A stretch of DNA of 19,607 nt, from assembly GCA_900753645.1 (NCBI GenBank), contig CAADZW010000016.1:1-19607 (forward strand). Reading direction: 5' to 3'. Origin of the DNA: Bacilli bacterium (GTDB taxonomy: Bacteria > Bacillota_I > Bacilli_A > RF39 > UBA660). Below, in pieces: positions 1 through 8,459 of this stretch. Position 1 is the first letter of the stretch. Each line of letters begins with the position of its first letter. The position numbers and the translations under genes are program-made. The notes beneath the pieces were generated by a model, which saw only the letters and a list, made by a program, of their open reading frames with translations, did no database searches and was not told where the DNA came from.

Positions 1-115
1 GTTTGGCAGTTGTCGATTTACCGCACCATTTTGGTCCTTCTATCACAACAGCACCCATATATTCAAGTTTATTTTTTAGAATACTATCTACAATTCTCGG
101 TATATACTTTTTCAT
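1..115 (-). CDS. AAA ATPase, DUF4143 family (N-terminal fragment)
   Basis: Only the first 38 codons are present; the gene runs off the left edge. The N-terminus begins MKKYIPRIVDSIL and carries a Walker A loop, GPKWCGKST, at about residues 26-34. That combination is typical of the large family of predicted AAA-type ATPases with a C-terminal DUF4143 (COG1373-like). Their substrates are mostly unknown and many are accessory genes found near mobile or defence loci. The start is well supported: AGGAGG at 123-128 lies 7 nt before the ATG. The gene has its own promoter just upstream and is separated from rplQ by the rplQ terminator, so it is not part of the ribosomal operon. The family call rests on the N-terminus only, because the Walker B and DUF4143 parts lie outside the window. 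Confidence 0.8.
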   Translation of the reverse strand, partial: MKKYIPRIVDSILKNKLEYMGAVVIEGPKWCGKSTTAK

Positions 116-134
116 AAAGATTCCTCCTAATGTC

Positions 135-163
135 ATTATATAGTATTTTTTTTATTTTGTAAA
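135..163 (-). promoter_or_regulatory. Promoter of the AAA ATPase gene
   Basis: On the minus strand TTTACA (163-158) and TATAAT (140-135) are separated by exactly 17 nt, a near-consensus sigma-A promoter. The expected start of transcription, near 128-129, falls at the edge of the Shine-Dalgarno sequence (123-128). The leader would therefore be only about 13 nt long. Confidence 0.75.
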
Positions 164-207
164 TGTTAATTTTACATTTTATACCGACTTTATTTTACAT
201 TTTGTAC
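158..207. repeat. Short repeats upstream of the AAA ATPase promoter
   Basis: Two direct copies, TTTACATTTTATAC (171-184) and TTTACATTTTGTAC (194-207), differ at one base and are spaced 23 bp apart. An inverted TGTAAA at 158-163 coincides with the -35 element. The arrangement could be a set of operator half-sites, but the surrounding DNA is very AT-rich and function is inferred. Confidence 0.45.
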
Positions 208-260
208 TAATTTTGTTTTATATTATATATTTCATAATTATCAATTAAAAACGATTTTTC

Positions 261-289
261 AAAAAAAAAGATGCCTTATTTGGCATCTT
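261..289 (-). terminator. Intrinsic terminator of the S10-spc-alpha superoperon, overlapping the rplQ stop
   Basis: The minus strand reads AAGATGCC, loop AAATAA, GGCATCTT, then an uninterrupted T run. The arms are 282-289 and 268-275. The six-base loop is exactly the last Lys codon plus the TAA stop of rplQ, so the 5' arm is coding sequence. It closes the roughly 14 kb operon and insulates the AAA ATPase gene. Confidence 0.9.
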
Positions 290-632
290 CCTCAACTAAT
301 TCTAAAATTACCATCAAAGCATCATCGCCACGACGTTCATTTAATTTAAGTATTCTAGTATATCCGCCATTACGATTAGCGTAACGAGGTACTAAAACAT
401 CAAAAACTTTTTTTACAGCTTCCTCATCGTTGTGTAAGAATGCTAAAGCTTGTCTTCTTGCAACTAAAGTACCCTTTTTACCATAAGAAATCATTTTATC
501 AACAAACTTACGAACTTCTTTAGCTCTAGTTTCAGTTGTTGTAATTTTCTCATTCATAATTAAGTCTTTAGTCAAATTAGCTAACATACTTCTTCTATGT
601 TTTGAATCGCGTCCTAATTTTCTATAAGCCAT
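276..632 (-). CDS. rplQ: Large ribosomal subunit protein bL17
   Basis: 118-residue L17, a bacterial 50S protein near the exit-tunnel side. The N-terminus [17 protein letters not shown] is the family signature, followed by the conserved stretch [17 protein letters not shown]. Length agrees with Bacillota homologues (about 115-120). The start has an AGGAGG immediately upstream, in the 10 nt gap after rpoA. It is the last gene of the superoperon, and its final codons and stop form the terminator stem and loop. In many Bacillota the next genes are the ECF transporter ATPases; here an unrelated AAA ATPase gene follows. Confidence 0.97.
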   Translation of the reverse strand: MAYRKLGRDSKHRRSMLANLTKDLIMNEKITTTETRAKEVRKFVDKMISYGKKGTLVARRQALAFLHNDEEAVKKVFDVLVPRYANRNGGYTRILKLNERRGDDALMVILELVEEDAK

Positions 633-642
633 AAATTACCTC

Positions 643-1593
643 CTAGTCTTCTTCACGGAATCTAAGTCCCATTCCCTTGATCTTATCAATAACTTCTTTT
701 AGTGATTTTTTACCTAAATTACGAATTTTCATCATTTCAAGTTCTGATCTAGCTGTCAAATCACCTAAAGTATTAATATTAGCTCGCTTTAAACAGTTAA
801 ATGCTCTTACTGAGAAATCTAAATCTTCGATTGGTGTTTCTAACTTTTTAAGTTTACTATCTTCTTGTTTTGCCGTCATAATACCAGTCATATCAGCGAT
901 ATCACTTAAATCCAACAAAACATTAAAATGTTCGATTAAAATTTTAGCACCTAAAGCAATAGCTTCTTCTGGTCTTAATGAACCATTAGTGTAAACATTT
1001 AAAATCAACTTATCATAGTTAGCATCTTGACCAACACGAGCAGTATCTACCTCATAACTGATTCTTTCGATTGGAGAATATAAAGCATCGATTGGAATAT
1101 AACCAATTTTGTTGTTTTCAACATATTTTTTATTTTCATTGCCTGGTACATAGCCACGACCATTACTAACAATCAATTCCATATCGAGTTTACCACCCTT
1201 AGCTAAAGTTGCAATTATTTGATCTTTATTGATAATTTCAACATCTGGGTCTGCTTCGATATCGCCAGCTCTTACTTCGCCTTCTTTATCAGCATATAAA
1301 TGTAACACTTTATCTTCTTCTGAATTGTTTTTTAAAACAACATCTTTTAGATTCAAAATAATCGAAGTTACATCTTCAACAACCCCTTCGATTGTTTGAA
1401 ATTCATGCATTACACCATCGATTTTAACAGCGACGATTGCACTACCTGGCATACTAGATAACATTACTCTTCTTAAAGCATTCCCTAAAGTCGTTCCAAA
1501 TCCTCTTTCAAGTGGTTCAAGTTCAAATTTTCCGTAATTATTATTTTCAACATATTCTGTTATTTTATATGTTGGTTTTTCAAATCTTAGCAT
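643..1593 (-). CDS. rpoA: RNA polymerase alpha subunit
   Basis: 316 residues, the normal length for alpha. The N-terminal assembly domain (about 1-235) has the conserved block GFGTTLGNALRRVMLSS at 31-47 that contacts beta and drives dimerisation. The flexible linker is about residues 236-252. The C-terminal domain (about 253-311) has the DNA-contacting helix SVRAFNCLKRA, where R263 aligns with E. coli R265. An intact C-terminal domain implies that UP-element recognition is retained, which fits the A-tract found upstream of the rpsJ promoter. The ATG at 1591-1593 follows a good AGGAGG. It sits in the usual place between rpsK and rplQ. Confidence 0.98.
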   Translation of the reverse strand: MLRFEKPTYKITEYVENNNYGKFELEPLERGFGTTLGNALRRVMLSSMPGSAIVAVKIDGVMHEFQTIEGVVEDVTSIILNLKDVVLKNNSEEDKVLHLYADKEGEVRAGDIEADPDVEIINKDQIIATLAKGGKLDMELIVSNGRGYVPGNENKKYVENNKIGYIPIDALYSPIERISYEVDTARVGQDANYDKLILNVYTNGSLRPEEAIALGAKILIEHFNVLLDLSDIADMTGIMTAKQEDSKLKKLETPIEDLDFSVRAFNCLKRANINTLGDLTARSELEMMKIRNLGKKSLKEVIDKIKGMGLRFREED

Positions 1594-1612
1594 CTACAAA
1601 TCCTCCTTTTAA

Positions 1613-1996
1613 TTATCCTCTTGGACGTTTTGGTGGACGGCATCCGTTGTGTGGGATTGGAGTCACATCAGAAATAGAAGTAATTTCTAATCCTGCAGTT
1701 TGCAACGAACGAATCGCTGTTTCTCTACCTGAACCCAATCCTTTAACATAAACTTCTACTTTTTTCATTCCCATTTCACAAGCCGCACGACCAGCAGCTT
1801 CAGCTGACATACCAGCAGCAAATGGTGTTGATTTTTTACTTCCTTTAAAGCCTAATGTCCCAGCTGAGGCCCAACTAATGACATTTCCATCCATGTCACT
1901 TATTGAGACGATTGTATTATTAAAAGTTGAATGAATATATGCTTTCCCCTCGGGGATATTCTTTTTAACTTTTCTCTTTCTTGCCTTATAAGCCAT
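1613..1996 (-). CDS. rpsK: Small ribosomal subunit protein uS11
   Basis: 127-residue S11 of the 30S platform, where it contacts the E-site region near S7 and S18. Recognised by the segment [14 protein letters not shown] near residues 22-35, [13 protein letters not shown] in the middle, and the C-terminal [13 protein letters not shown], close to the canonical ending. The start follows AGGAGG in a 20 nt gap after rpsM. No abnormalities. Confidence 0.98.
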   Translation of the reverse strand: MAYKARKRKVKKNIPEGKAYIHSTFNNTIVSISDMDGNVISWASAGTLGFKGSKKSTPFAAGMSAEAAGRAACEMGMKKVEVYVKGLGSGRETAIRSLQTAGLEITSISDVTPIPHNGCRPPKRPRG

Positions 1997-2016
1997 AATT
2001 TAACCTCCTTTTAAAG

Positions 2017-2382
2017 TTATTTTTTCTTATTAGCAACAACTTTTCCTCTACCTTTACGAGTACGAGCGTTTCGATTTGTTCTTTGTCCTCTTACTGGTAA
2101 ACCTTTTTTATGACGAGTTCCTTGATAACTATTAATTTCCATTTTAGTTTTAATATTCATACTTACTTCACGTCTTAAATCACCTTCAGTAGTATATTTG
2201 TTAACTTCGTCACGAATTTTCGCTAACTCGTCAGTAGTTAAATCTCCTGCTCTTTTATTAATATCAACATTAGCATCCTTTAAAATTTGGTTTGATAAAT
2301 TTCTACCAATTCCATAAATATAAGTTAATGCGATCTCAATTCTTTTATCATTCGGTATATCTACACCTTTAATACGTGCCAT
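2017..2382 (-). CDS. rpsM: Small ribosomal subunit protein uS13
   Basis: 121-residue S13 of the 30S head, contacting the P-site tRNA and the central bridge to the large subunit. The start [21 protein letters not shown], the GIGR turn and the basic tail with [14 protein letters not shown] followed by Lys residues are diagnostic. Its AGGAGGTG ribosome binding site overlaps the region right after the rpmJ stop codon, consistent with coupled translation. Confidence 0.98.
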   Translation of the reverse strand: MARIKGVDIPNDKRIEIALTYIYGIGRNLSNQILKDANVDINKRAGDLTTDELAKIRDEVNKYTTEGDLRREVSMNIKTKMEINSYQGTRHKKGLPVRGQRTNRNARTRKGRGKVVANKKK

Positions 2383-2396
2383 ATAAACACCTCCTA

Positions 2397-2510
2397 TTAA
2401 CCTTGTCTTTGTTTATGTTTAGGGTTAGAGCATATTACATATACTTTGCCCTTACGTCTAATTATTTTACACTTATCACAAATTTTTTTGACTGATGGTC
2501 TTATTTTCAT
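2397..2510 (-). CDS. rpmJ: Large ribosomal subunit protein bL36 (zinc-binding form)
   Basis: A 37-residue gene. The protein starts [15 protein letters not shown] and ends [11 protein letters not shown]11, C14, C27 and H32 form the zinc-ribbon ligand set of the metal-binding (C+) L36 type. The ATG at 2508-2510 is preceded by a strong AGGAGGG (2516-2522), and the stop is TAA. The infA-rpmJ-rpsM-rpsK order is the conserved Bacillota arrangement. Confidence 0.97.
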   Translation of the reverse strand: MKIRPSVKKICDKCKIIRRKGKVYVICSNPKHKQRQG

Positions 2511-2524
2511 AATATTCCCTCCTA

Positions 2525-2740
2525 CTATTTTCGGTAAGTTATTCGCCCGCGTGTTAAATCATATGGTGAAAGTTCAACAACTACTGTATCACCTGTTAAA
2601 ATGCGAATTTTATTCATTCGGATTTTACCAGAAACGCGAGCAATTACAGTAAGCTTGTTTTCTAATTCTATTCTATATTCGTTGCGAGGTAAAACATCGA
2701 TTACTTTACCTTCAACTTCTATAACATCATTATTAGCCAT
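2525..2740 (-). CDS. infA: Translation initiation factor IF-1
   Basis: 71-residue IF1, a single S1-type OB fold that occupies the 30S A site during initiation. The family pattern is clear: [20 protein letters not shown], then [35 protein letters not shown] and the final YRK. The sequence NEYRIELEN replaces the more usual NAMFRVELEN. The ATG lies 4 nt after the map stop, and its AGAGGTGAT binding site lies inside the last codons of map, so the two are probably coupled. Confidence 0.97.
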   Translation of the reverse strand: MANNDVIEVEGKVIDVLPRNEYRIELENKLTVIARVSGKIRMNKIRILTGDTVVVELSPYDLTRGRITYRK

Positions 2741-2744
2741 TTTA

Positions 2745-3485
2745 TCACCTCTTTGTCAAGATTTCATACCCATCTTTCGTCACTACAACAGTATGTTCAA
2801 AATGGGCAGATGGACTGTTATCAGCTGTAACAATCGTCCAATCATCATCCAATAAATAAATATCGGCTGTTTTTAAATTAAGCATTGGTTCTACTGCGAT
2901 AGTCATTCCACTTCTTAAAATCATACCTTTATTTTTATTGCCGTAATTTGGAACATCAGGAGTTTCATGCAGATGTTTGCCGACTCCGTGTCCAACCAGT
3001 TCTTTAACTACACCTAACTTATGTTTTAAAGCTGACTGTTCGATAGCATAACTAACATCACCAATACGATTACCCGGTTTAATTGCACTTAAACCTTCAA
3101 ATAAAGCTTCTTCAGTGTGTTCTAATAGGTATTTTTTATCATCATCAATAGTCCCCACTGGATAAGTCCACGCTGAATCACCATGGTAACCTTTGTAGCA
3201 AGCACCGATATCAATAGAAATTATATCGCCATCTTGCAATACACGGTCACTTGGGATCCCATGAACAACTTCCTCATTAACTGAAGTACAAATCGATGCT
3301 GGAAAACCATCGTAGTTTAAAAATGAAGGGGTTGCTCTTTGACTTAAAATAAAGTCATAAGCCAATTTATCTAATTCCTTAGTCGTAATACCAGGTTTGA
3401 TATAATCCTTTAAATAATTATGAGTATCACCAACAATCTTACCAGCAATACGCATAAGCTCGATTTCTTCGTACGATTTAATCAT
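2745..3485 (-). CDS. map: Methionine aminopeptidase, type I
   Basis: 246 residues. It removes the N-terminal methionine from nascent proteins using a two-metal centre in a pita-bread fold. All expected ligands are visible: D92 and D103 (SIDIG...HGDSAW), H166 (GHGVG), E199 (AVEPM) and E230 (HFEHT), with catalytic H75 (VVHGIPS) and H173. There is no N-terminal SH3-like or zinc extension, so it is type Ia. The ATG shares 4 nt with the adk TGA stop (ATGA), showing translational coupling. Its own stop is TGA, evidence that TGA is not read as Trp here. Confidence 0.97.
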   Translation of the reverse strand: MIKSYEEIELMRIAGKIVGDTHNYLKDYIKPGITTKELDKLAYDFILSQRATPSFLNYDGFPASICTSVNEEVVHGIPSDRVLQDGDIISIDIGACYKGYHGDSAWTYPVGTIDDDKKYLLEHTEEALFEGLSAIKPGNRIGDVSYAIEQSALKHKLGVVKELVGHGVGKHLHETPDVPNYGNKNKGMILRSGMTIAVEPMLNLKTADIYLLDDDWTIVTADNSPSAHFEHTVVVTKDGYEILTKR

Positions 3486-4144
3486 GATTGGCCTCGATTG
3501 ATAATCTTTTCAATTTCATCTAGTGTTCTTTCTTTACTTATCCCACTACCAACGGTAAATAAATGTCCGATATTTTTAAAATAATCTAACAAAGGATAAG
3601 TTTCTTCCATGAAAGCTCGATATCTCTTTTCAAACGTTTCCTCATTGTCATCGTTTCTTTTGCTTAATGGGCCATTACATAGATCACAAGTTCCAAATTT
3701 CTTTGGTTTATTGTCCTCGACTAAATCGTTATAAACAGCACCACAAGCAGGACAAGATAAACGTCCAATGATTCTTGTTTTTATTACCTCTTTACTAGCG
3801 TCTAAGTAAATAATATCACCAAGAGGACGATTCAATTTTGCCAACAGTTGTAAATAGCTTTGAGCTTGATTAACAGTTCTTGGAAAGCCATCTAAAATAT
3901 AACCATTTTGACAATCTGCTTCCGTTATCCTTTTTTCCAATAGTTGTAATACAATATCATCAGAAACTAATTGTCCACTTTCCATTGTTTCTTTTACCAT
4001 GTTACCCAATTCAGTTTGATCATTTACTGCCTTTCGCAATAAATCACCTGTTGAAATATGAGGGATATGATATTTTGCAGATAGTAATTTTGCCTGAGTC
4101 CCTTTGCCAGCAGCAGGTGGCGCAATTAAAATTATATCTTGCAT
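3482..4144 (-). CDS. adk: Adenylate kinase (zinc-lid type) with altered P-loop
   Basis: 220 residues. It catalyses ATP + AMP = 2 ADP. The N-terminal P-loop reads APPAAGKGT at 8-16, whereas the family normally has GxPGAGKGT; the lysine and following Gly-Thr are kept. The AMP-binding region has HISTGDLLRKAV (29-40) and LDGFPRT (84-90). The lid (about 122-162) carries four cysteines, C131, C134, C153 and C156, the structural zinc site of Gram-positive long-form enzymes. The ATG overlaps the secY stop as TAATG, and the gene ends in TGA overlapping map. The position after secY is standard for Bacillota. Confidence 0.96.
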   Translation of the reverse strand: MQDIILIAPPAAGKGTQAKLLSAKYHIPHISTGDLLRKAVNDQTELGNMVKETMESGQLVSDDIVLQLLEKRITEADCQNGYILDGFPRTVNQAQSYLQLLAKLNRPLGDIIYLDASKEVIKTRIIGRLSCPACGAVYNDLVEDNKPKKFGTCDLCNGPLSKRNDDNEETFEKRYRAFMEETYPLLDYFKNIGHLFTVGSGISKERTLDEIEKIINRGQS

Positions 4145-5412
4145 TATCTTCTTCCTTTCCTATAACTTCGACTTTGAATTTGACTCTCAAGTTGTTTATA
4201 TGTTTCTAAAGCTACACCAACTACGATTAATAATCCGGTACCGCCGATTGTAACAGAACTTGAAAGACCAGAAAATAAACCGAATATTACTGGAAGACCA
4301 GCTAAAATAGCTAAGAATAAAGCTCCAACAATGGTAATTTTACCTATAACATCACTAATGTAATTGGCTGTTTCTTTTCCTGGTCTAATACCTGGAATAT
4401 AACCACCATTTTTATTTAAATTTTCACTCATTTCACTAGGTTTAATTTGCATGAATGTGTAAAAATAAGCGAATACAAATATCAAAATGATATATAGTGA
4501 AAAGCCAACTGGACTATCCATCGCTAAATATTGGTTAACAAAATTAGTAAACCCATCTTTTTTTATAAAACTTGCAATAAACGATGGAATTGATATCAAA
4601 GCAGATGCAAAGATAACAGGCATAACGCCAGATGAATTTAATTTGAATGGAATATAATTTTGTTTACCACCAAATGTATTGTTTGATTTATTAGCATATT
4701 GAACGTTAATTCTTCTTTCGGCACCTTCAACATAGACGACGCCTAAAATAATAGCTATATAAACAACAACATATAGAATAAACAACAAAACTCCAGTAAA
4801 AGTATTGGTACTAGTTAGTTCTGTAAATGCTGTTGCAAACATCGTTGGCATACTAGAAATAATACCCGCCATAATGATCAATGATATTCCATTACCTATT
4901 CCTTTTGCGGTTATCTGGTCACCAATCCACAATAACAAAGATGTTCCTGCTGTCAAAACTAAAGCAAATTTTAGATAATCAATATTTAATATTCCTGTTC
5001 CAGCATCGCCCAAGAAAGCGAACGAATATATATATCCTTGAAGGAAAGCTAGAGCAATTCCGGTAATTCTTGTAATCTTATTAAGTTGATTCCTTCCCGT
5101 ACCACCTTGCTTCTTTAGCTCAGATAAATAAGGAATAATATCCATTGCTAGAATTTGAATAATAATTGATGCTGTGATGTATGGCATAACACCTAAGGCA
5201 AATATTGAAAATTGTCCTAAGGCTCCACCACCCATAACATTTATTAGTTCAAGAAATCCTAATTGACTTACTCCTAATGAGTATTCATCGATTCCAGGAA
5301 CAATAATCGCTTTACCCAAAATAAAGACAAACAAACAAGCTAAAGTAAATAAAATTCTTTTTTGAATATCTCTATTTTTAGGATTAAATATTTGCTTAAT
5401 AGTTGCAAACAT
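4144..5412 (-). CDS. secY: Protein translocase subunit SecY
   Basis: 422 residues, the central channel of the SecYEG translocon in the cytoplasmic membrane. About ten hydrophobic helices are visible. The first is RILFTLACLFVFILGKAIIV (about 20-39), and the plug and second helix region includes GGGALGQFSIFALGVMPYI. A conserved cytoplasmic loop is seen near GAERRINVQYA, and the late loop reads GYIPGIRPGKET. It follows rplO after only 1 nt, and its GAGGTGAT binding site lies inside rplO. Length is typical (420-435). Confidence 0.97.
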   Translation of the reverse strand: MFATIKQIFNPKNRDIQKRILFTLACLFVFILGKAIIVPGIDEYSLGVSQLGFLELINVMGGGALGQFSIFALGVMPYITASIIIQILAMDIIPYLSELKKQGGTGRNQLNKITRITGIALAFLQGYIYSFAFLGDAGTGILNIDYLKFALVLTAGTSLLLWIGDQITAKGIGNGISLIIMAGIISSMPTMFATAFTELTSTNTFTGVLLFILYVVVYIAIILGVVYVEGAERRINVQYANKSNNTFGGKQNYIPFKLNSSGVMPVIFASALISIPSFIASFIKKDGFTNFVNQYLAMDSPVGFSLYIILIFVFAYFYTFMQIKPSEMSENLNKNGGYIPGIRPGKETANYISDVIGKITIVGALFLAILAGLPVIFGLFSGLSSSVTIGGTGLLIVVGVALETYKQLESQIQSRSYRKGRR

Positions 5413-5413
5413 C

Positions 5414-5857
5414 TTACATCACCTCTATTTTTCCACCAAGGCTCTCTATTGCGTTTTGGGCTGTACTAGAAAATTTATGCGCACGAACAGTTAGTTTTTT
5501 TTCTAATTTTCCTTTTCCTAATACTTTAATACCATCTAACCCATTTTTAATTAATCCCATTTCTTTTAATAATTCAGGAGTAATAACAGCTCCATCTTCA
5601 AACCTATTTAAATCACTTAAATTGATAGTTGCATATTTAGTTTTAAATCTTGCGTTAGAAAAACCTCTTTTTGGTAAACGACGGAATAAAGGTAATTGTC
5701 CACCTTCAAAACCAGGTCTTACTCCTCCACCTGAACGAGCATTTTGTCCTTTATGACCTTTACCACTAGTTTTTCCTAAACCACTACCAGTACCACGACC
5801 AACACGTTTTCTTGTTGTAGTAGCACCAACACTCGGTCTCATTGTTTCTAATTTCAT
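5414..5857 (-). CDS. rplO: Large ribosomal subunit protein uL15
   Basis: 147-residue L15, an early-to-mid assembly protein of the 50S with a long glycine- and arginine-rich N-terminal extension that threads into 23S rRNA. The stretch [19 protein letters not shown] (about 20-38) and [15 protein letters not shown] are diagnostic; the globular part follows. The ATG shares one base with the rpsE stop (TAATG). In most bacteria rpmD (L30) separates rpsE from rplO; here the two are fused back-to-back, so L30 is missing from this locus. Confidence 0.97.
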   Translation of the reverse strand: MKLETMRPSVGATTTRKRVGRGTGSGLGKTSGKGHKGQNARSGGGVRPGFEGGQLPLFRRLPKRGFSNARFKTKYATINLSDLNRFEDGAVITPELLKEMGLIKNGLDGIKVLGKGKLEKKLTVRAHKFSSTAQNAIESLGGKIEVM

Positions 5858-6360
5858 TATAAGATCTCCTCTTTAGTTTTTCCACGTAATGCTGCAACTT
5901 CTTCAACTGTTCTTTGTGATTTTAAGGCTTTTAATGTTGCATAAGCCATATTAACTTTAGTATTTGAACCAAGTGATTTAGATAAAATGTTTTTAACACC
6001 GGCTAACTCAACAACAGCTCTAACAGCTCCCCCGGCTTTAACTCCTGTACCTTCACATGCAGGCTTAAGTAAAATTTTACTAGCCCCGATTGTTCCGATT
6101 GCTTCATGTGGGATTGTACCATTAACAATCGAAACTTTTACAACGTTTTTAGTAGCCGCTGCTACAGCTTTTTTAATAGCATCAGGAACTTCGTTGGCTT
6201 TACCTGTTCCAATTCCAACGCGACCTTTACGATCTCCTACTGCAACAGTTGCTGAAAAACGGAAATGACGACCACCTTTAGTTACTTTTGTAACTCGACC
6301 AATATTGATAATTTCTTCATCAAATTGTTTTGGGCGTGGTTCTCTTTTAGTTTTTTCCAT
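5857..6360 (-). CDS. rpsE: Small ribosomal subunit protein uS5
   Basis: 167-residue S5, important for decoding accuracy and the mRNA entry helicase site. The dsRNA-binding-like N-terminal domain contains [18 protein letters not shown] and [18 protein letters not shown]. The C-terminal domain has [23 protein letters not shown] and [10 protein letters not shown]. An AAGGAGGG site precedes the ATG. The stop overlaps the rplO start, leaving no room for rpmD. Confidence 0.97.
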   Translation of the reverse strand: MEKTKREPRPKQFDEEIINIGRVTKVTKGGRHFRFSATVAVGDRKGRVGIGTGKANEVPDAIKKAVAAATKNVVKVSIVNGTIPHEAIGTIGASKILLKPACEGTGVKAGGAVRAVVELAGVKNILSKSLGSNTKVNMAYATLKALKSQRTVEEVAALRGKTKEEIL

Positions 6361-6370
6361 GATTCCCTCC

Positions 6371-6733
6371 TTAAAATTCTAACCCGTTTGCACGTGCTGC
6401 ATCAGCTAACGCTTTAACACGTCCGTGATAAAGGTATCCACCTCTATCAAAGGTTACTTTCGTAATTTTTGCTTTTTTAGCTCTTTTAGCTAAAAGTTCG
6501 CCTACTTTAGTAGCTGCCTCAACATTTGAACCATTTTTTAATTTTAGTTCTTTATCGATCGAAGAAGCGCTAACTAAAGTTTCACCTTTAGTATCATCAA
6601 TGATTTGAGCAAAAATATTACTATTACTTCTAAACACATTTAATCTTGGGCATTCTTCCGTACCTTTAACTTTATTTGTAACACGTGTGTGTCTAGCAAG
6701 ACGAGCAACATTTCTTGATTCTTTTTTAATCAT
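6371..6733 (-). CDS. rplR: Large ribosomal subunit protein uL18
   Basis: 120-residue L18, the 5S rRNA-binding protein that with L5 and L25 forms the central protuberance. The start [18 protein letters not shown], the segment [19 protein letters not shown] and the ending [26 protein letters not shown] match the family from end to end. It lies between rplF and rpsE as expected, with a ribosome binding site in the 24 nt gap. Confidence 0.97.
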   Translation of the reverse strand: MIKKESRNVARLARHTRVTNKVKGTEECPRLNVFRSNSNIFAQIIDDTKGETLVSASSIDKELKLKNGSNVEAATKVGELLAKRAKKAKITKVTFDRGGYLYHGRVKALADAARANGLEF

Positions 6734-6757
6734 TTTAACGTCTCCTTTTTCTAATTA

Positions 6758-7288
6758 TTAAGCAGCTTTCTTTCCGACCTTGCGAATAATATGTTCGCCA
6801 CTATAACGAATTCCTTTACCTTTATAAGGTTCAGGAGGTCTAATTTTACGAACATTAGCTGCAAATTCGCCAACTAATTGTTTATCGGCACCTTTTACAA
6901 ATAATTCAGTTGTGCTTGGAACTTCTAATTTGATTCCTTGTGGGATTTTAACCTCGACTGGATGAGAGAAACCAGCAGTTACAACTAAATCATTACCTTT
7001 TAGGGCAAAACGATAGCCAACACCAACAGCTTCTAGTTTTTTTTCAAAACCTTCACTAACACCGGTAATCATATTCTTTAGATTAGCATTAACAGTACCA
7101 TGAAGATTTTTATAATTATCGTTTTCTCGTTTAATAACTACTTCCTCGTTGTTAACTTCAACAGTTATATGTCTATCAATTTCAGTAGAAAGTTCACCTT
7201 TAGGACCTTTAACTGTTATTTTATTATCTTCAACTGTTAAAGTTACACCATTAGGAATAGTTAATACGCGATTTCCTATACGACTCAT
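6758..7288 (-). CDS. rplF: Large ribosomal subunit protein uL6
   Basis: 176-residue L6, located near the factor-binding region of the 50S. The duplicated fold is seen as MSRIGNRVLTIPNGVTLT at the start and a second copy ending in IRPPEPYKGKGIRYSGE near residues 148-164, the most conserved part. I place the start at the ATG at 7286-7288. An in-frame ATG 21 nt upstream (7309) would add seven atypical residues and overlap rpsH, whereas the AAGG at 7298-7301 is correctly spaced for 7288. Confidence 0.97.
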   Translation of the reverse strand: MSRIGNRVLTIPNGVTLTVEDNKITVKGPKGELSTEIDRHITVEVNNEEVVIKRENDNYKNLHGTVNANLKNMITGVSEGFEKKLEAVGVGYRFALKGNDLVVTAGFSHPVEVKIPQGIKLEVPSTTELFVKGADKQLVGEFAANVRKIRPPEPYKGKGIRYSGEHIIRKVGKKAA

Positions 7289-7302
7289 AATTTCATTCCT
7301 TT

Positions 7303-7695
7303 CTACCAAACATAAGCTAATACTTCGCCACCTAAATTAGCAGCTTTAGCATCTTTACCTGTCATAATTCCCTGTGATGTTGAAATGATTGCGATACCTA
7401 AACCATTTAAAACTTTTGGTATTTCGCTAGATTTAGCATATACTCTTAATCCTGGTTTTGATATTCTTTTCAACCCTGTAATAACTCTTTCTTTATTATC
7501 ATATTTTAAACTTAATACAATAATATCTTGGACATTATTTTTCTTAACTTTATAATCGTTGATAAAGCCTTCATTTTTCAAAATCTTAGCAATCTCTAAT
7601 TTTACTTTTGAATGAGGGATCTCAACTTCTTTATATCGCATAGCGTTCGCATTACGAATTCTCGTAAGCATATCAGCGATTGGATCTGTTACCAT
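7303..7695 (-). CDS. rpsH: Small ribosomal subunit protein uS8
   Basis: 130-residue S8, a primary binder of 16S rRNA helix 21. In E. coli S8 is also the translational repressor of the spc operon; whether this holds here is not shown. Diagnostic segments are [17 protein letters not shown] at the start, [15 protein letters not shown] in the middle, and [17 protein letters not shown] near the end. Length is typical of Bacillota S8 (about 132). Confidence 0.97.
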   Translation of the reverse strand: MVTDPIADMLTRIRNANAMRYKEVEIPHSKVKLEIAKILKNEGFINDYKVKKNNVQDIIVLSLKYDNKERVITGLKRISKPGLRVYAKSSEIPKVLNGLGIAIISTSQGIMTGKDAKAANLGGEVLAYVW

Positions 7696-7710
7696 ATAAT
7701 CCTCCTTTTC

Positions 7711-7896
7711 TTACCAACTTGATTTTTTAACACCCGGTATTTGTCCTTTGTATGCTAATTCTCTAAAACAAATTCTACAAATCCCATATTTTTTAAGTAC
7801 AGCGTGAGGTCTACCACAAATATTACATCTTGTGTAGGCACGAACTTTGTATTTTGGTTTACGATTAGCTTTTATAATCATGCTTTTTTTAGCCAT
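7711..7896 (-). CDS. rpsN: Small ribosomal subunit protein uS14, zinc type
   Basis: 61-residue short S14 of the 30S head. C24, C27, C40 and C43 (CNIC and CRIC pairs) form a zinc site, so this is the C+ version of Gram-positive bacteria rather than the longer zinc-free paralogue. The C-terminus IPGVKKSSW is conserved. Only this copy is visible in the window. It is preceded by AGGAGAT and follows rplE by 9 nt. Confidence 0.97.
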   Translation of the reverse strand: MAKKSMIIKANRKPKYKVRAYTRCNICGRPHAVLKKYGICRICFRELAYKGQIPGVKKSSW

Positions 7897-7905
7897 AATC
7901 TCCTC

Positions 7906-8445
7906 CTATTTTTTAAATGGCATTCCAAAACCTTTTAATAGATCATGTGCTTCTTCATTAGTTTTAGCTGTTGTTACGAACACGATATCCATACCTCTTA
8001 CTTTAACGACATCATCGTAATTAATTTCAGAGAATATTAATTGCTCAGTTAATCCTAATGTATAATTACCGCGACCATCGAAAGATTTATTAGATAATCC
8101 TCTAAAATCTCTAACTCGAGGCAAAGTAATACTAATTAATTTATCTAAGAAATTATACATATTGTCGCCACGTAAAGTAACTTTGCAACCGATAGCTTGA
8201 CCTTCTCTGATTTTGAATCCTGCGATCGCTTTTTTAGCTTTGGTTGCGACTGGTTTTTGACCAGTGATAATGCTTAAGTCTTTCATTGCAGCTTCTAACA
8301 TTTTACTGTTATGCGAAGCATCTCCAACACCCATGTTAACGACAATCTTATCTAATTTTGGAACTTCCATAATACTTTTATAGTTATATTTGTTTTGTAA
8401 ATCTTTTACGATTTCATTGTTATATTTCTCTTTTAGGCGGTTCAT
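7906..8445 (-). CDS. rplE: Large ribosomal subunit protein uL5
   Basis: 179-residue L5, which binds 5S rRNA and contacts the P-site tRNA in the central protuberance. The start [19 protein letters not shown], the segment [14 protein letters not shown], then [21 protein letters not shown], and the C-terminal [20 protein letters not shown] are all conserved. Normal length and normal position between rplX and rpsN. Confidence 0.97.
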   Translation of the reverse strand: MNRLKEKYNNEIVKDLQNKYNYKSIMEVPKLDKIVVNMGVGDASHNSKMLEAAMKDLSIITGQKPVATKAKKAIAGFKIREGQAIGCKVTLRGDNMYNFLDKLISITLPRVRDFRGLSNKSFDGRGNYTLGLTEQLIFSEINYDDVVKVRGMDIVFVTTAKTNEEAHDLLKGFGMPFKK

Positions 8446-8459
8446 AATACCCTCCTTCC

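Noticed and set aside
677..994. Open frame of 105 codons on the plus strand inside rpoA
   Set aside because: It is antisense to conserved rpoA codons and has no ribosome binding site or recognisable domain; the same holds for the other plus-strand frames inside ribosomal genes.
7289..7309. Upstream ATG for rplF
   Set aside because: It would add seven residues foreign to L6 and overlap rpsH; the ATG at 7288 has the correctly spaced binding site.
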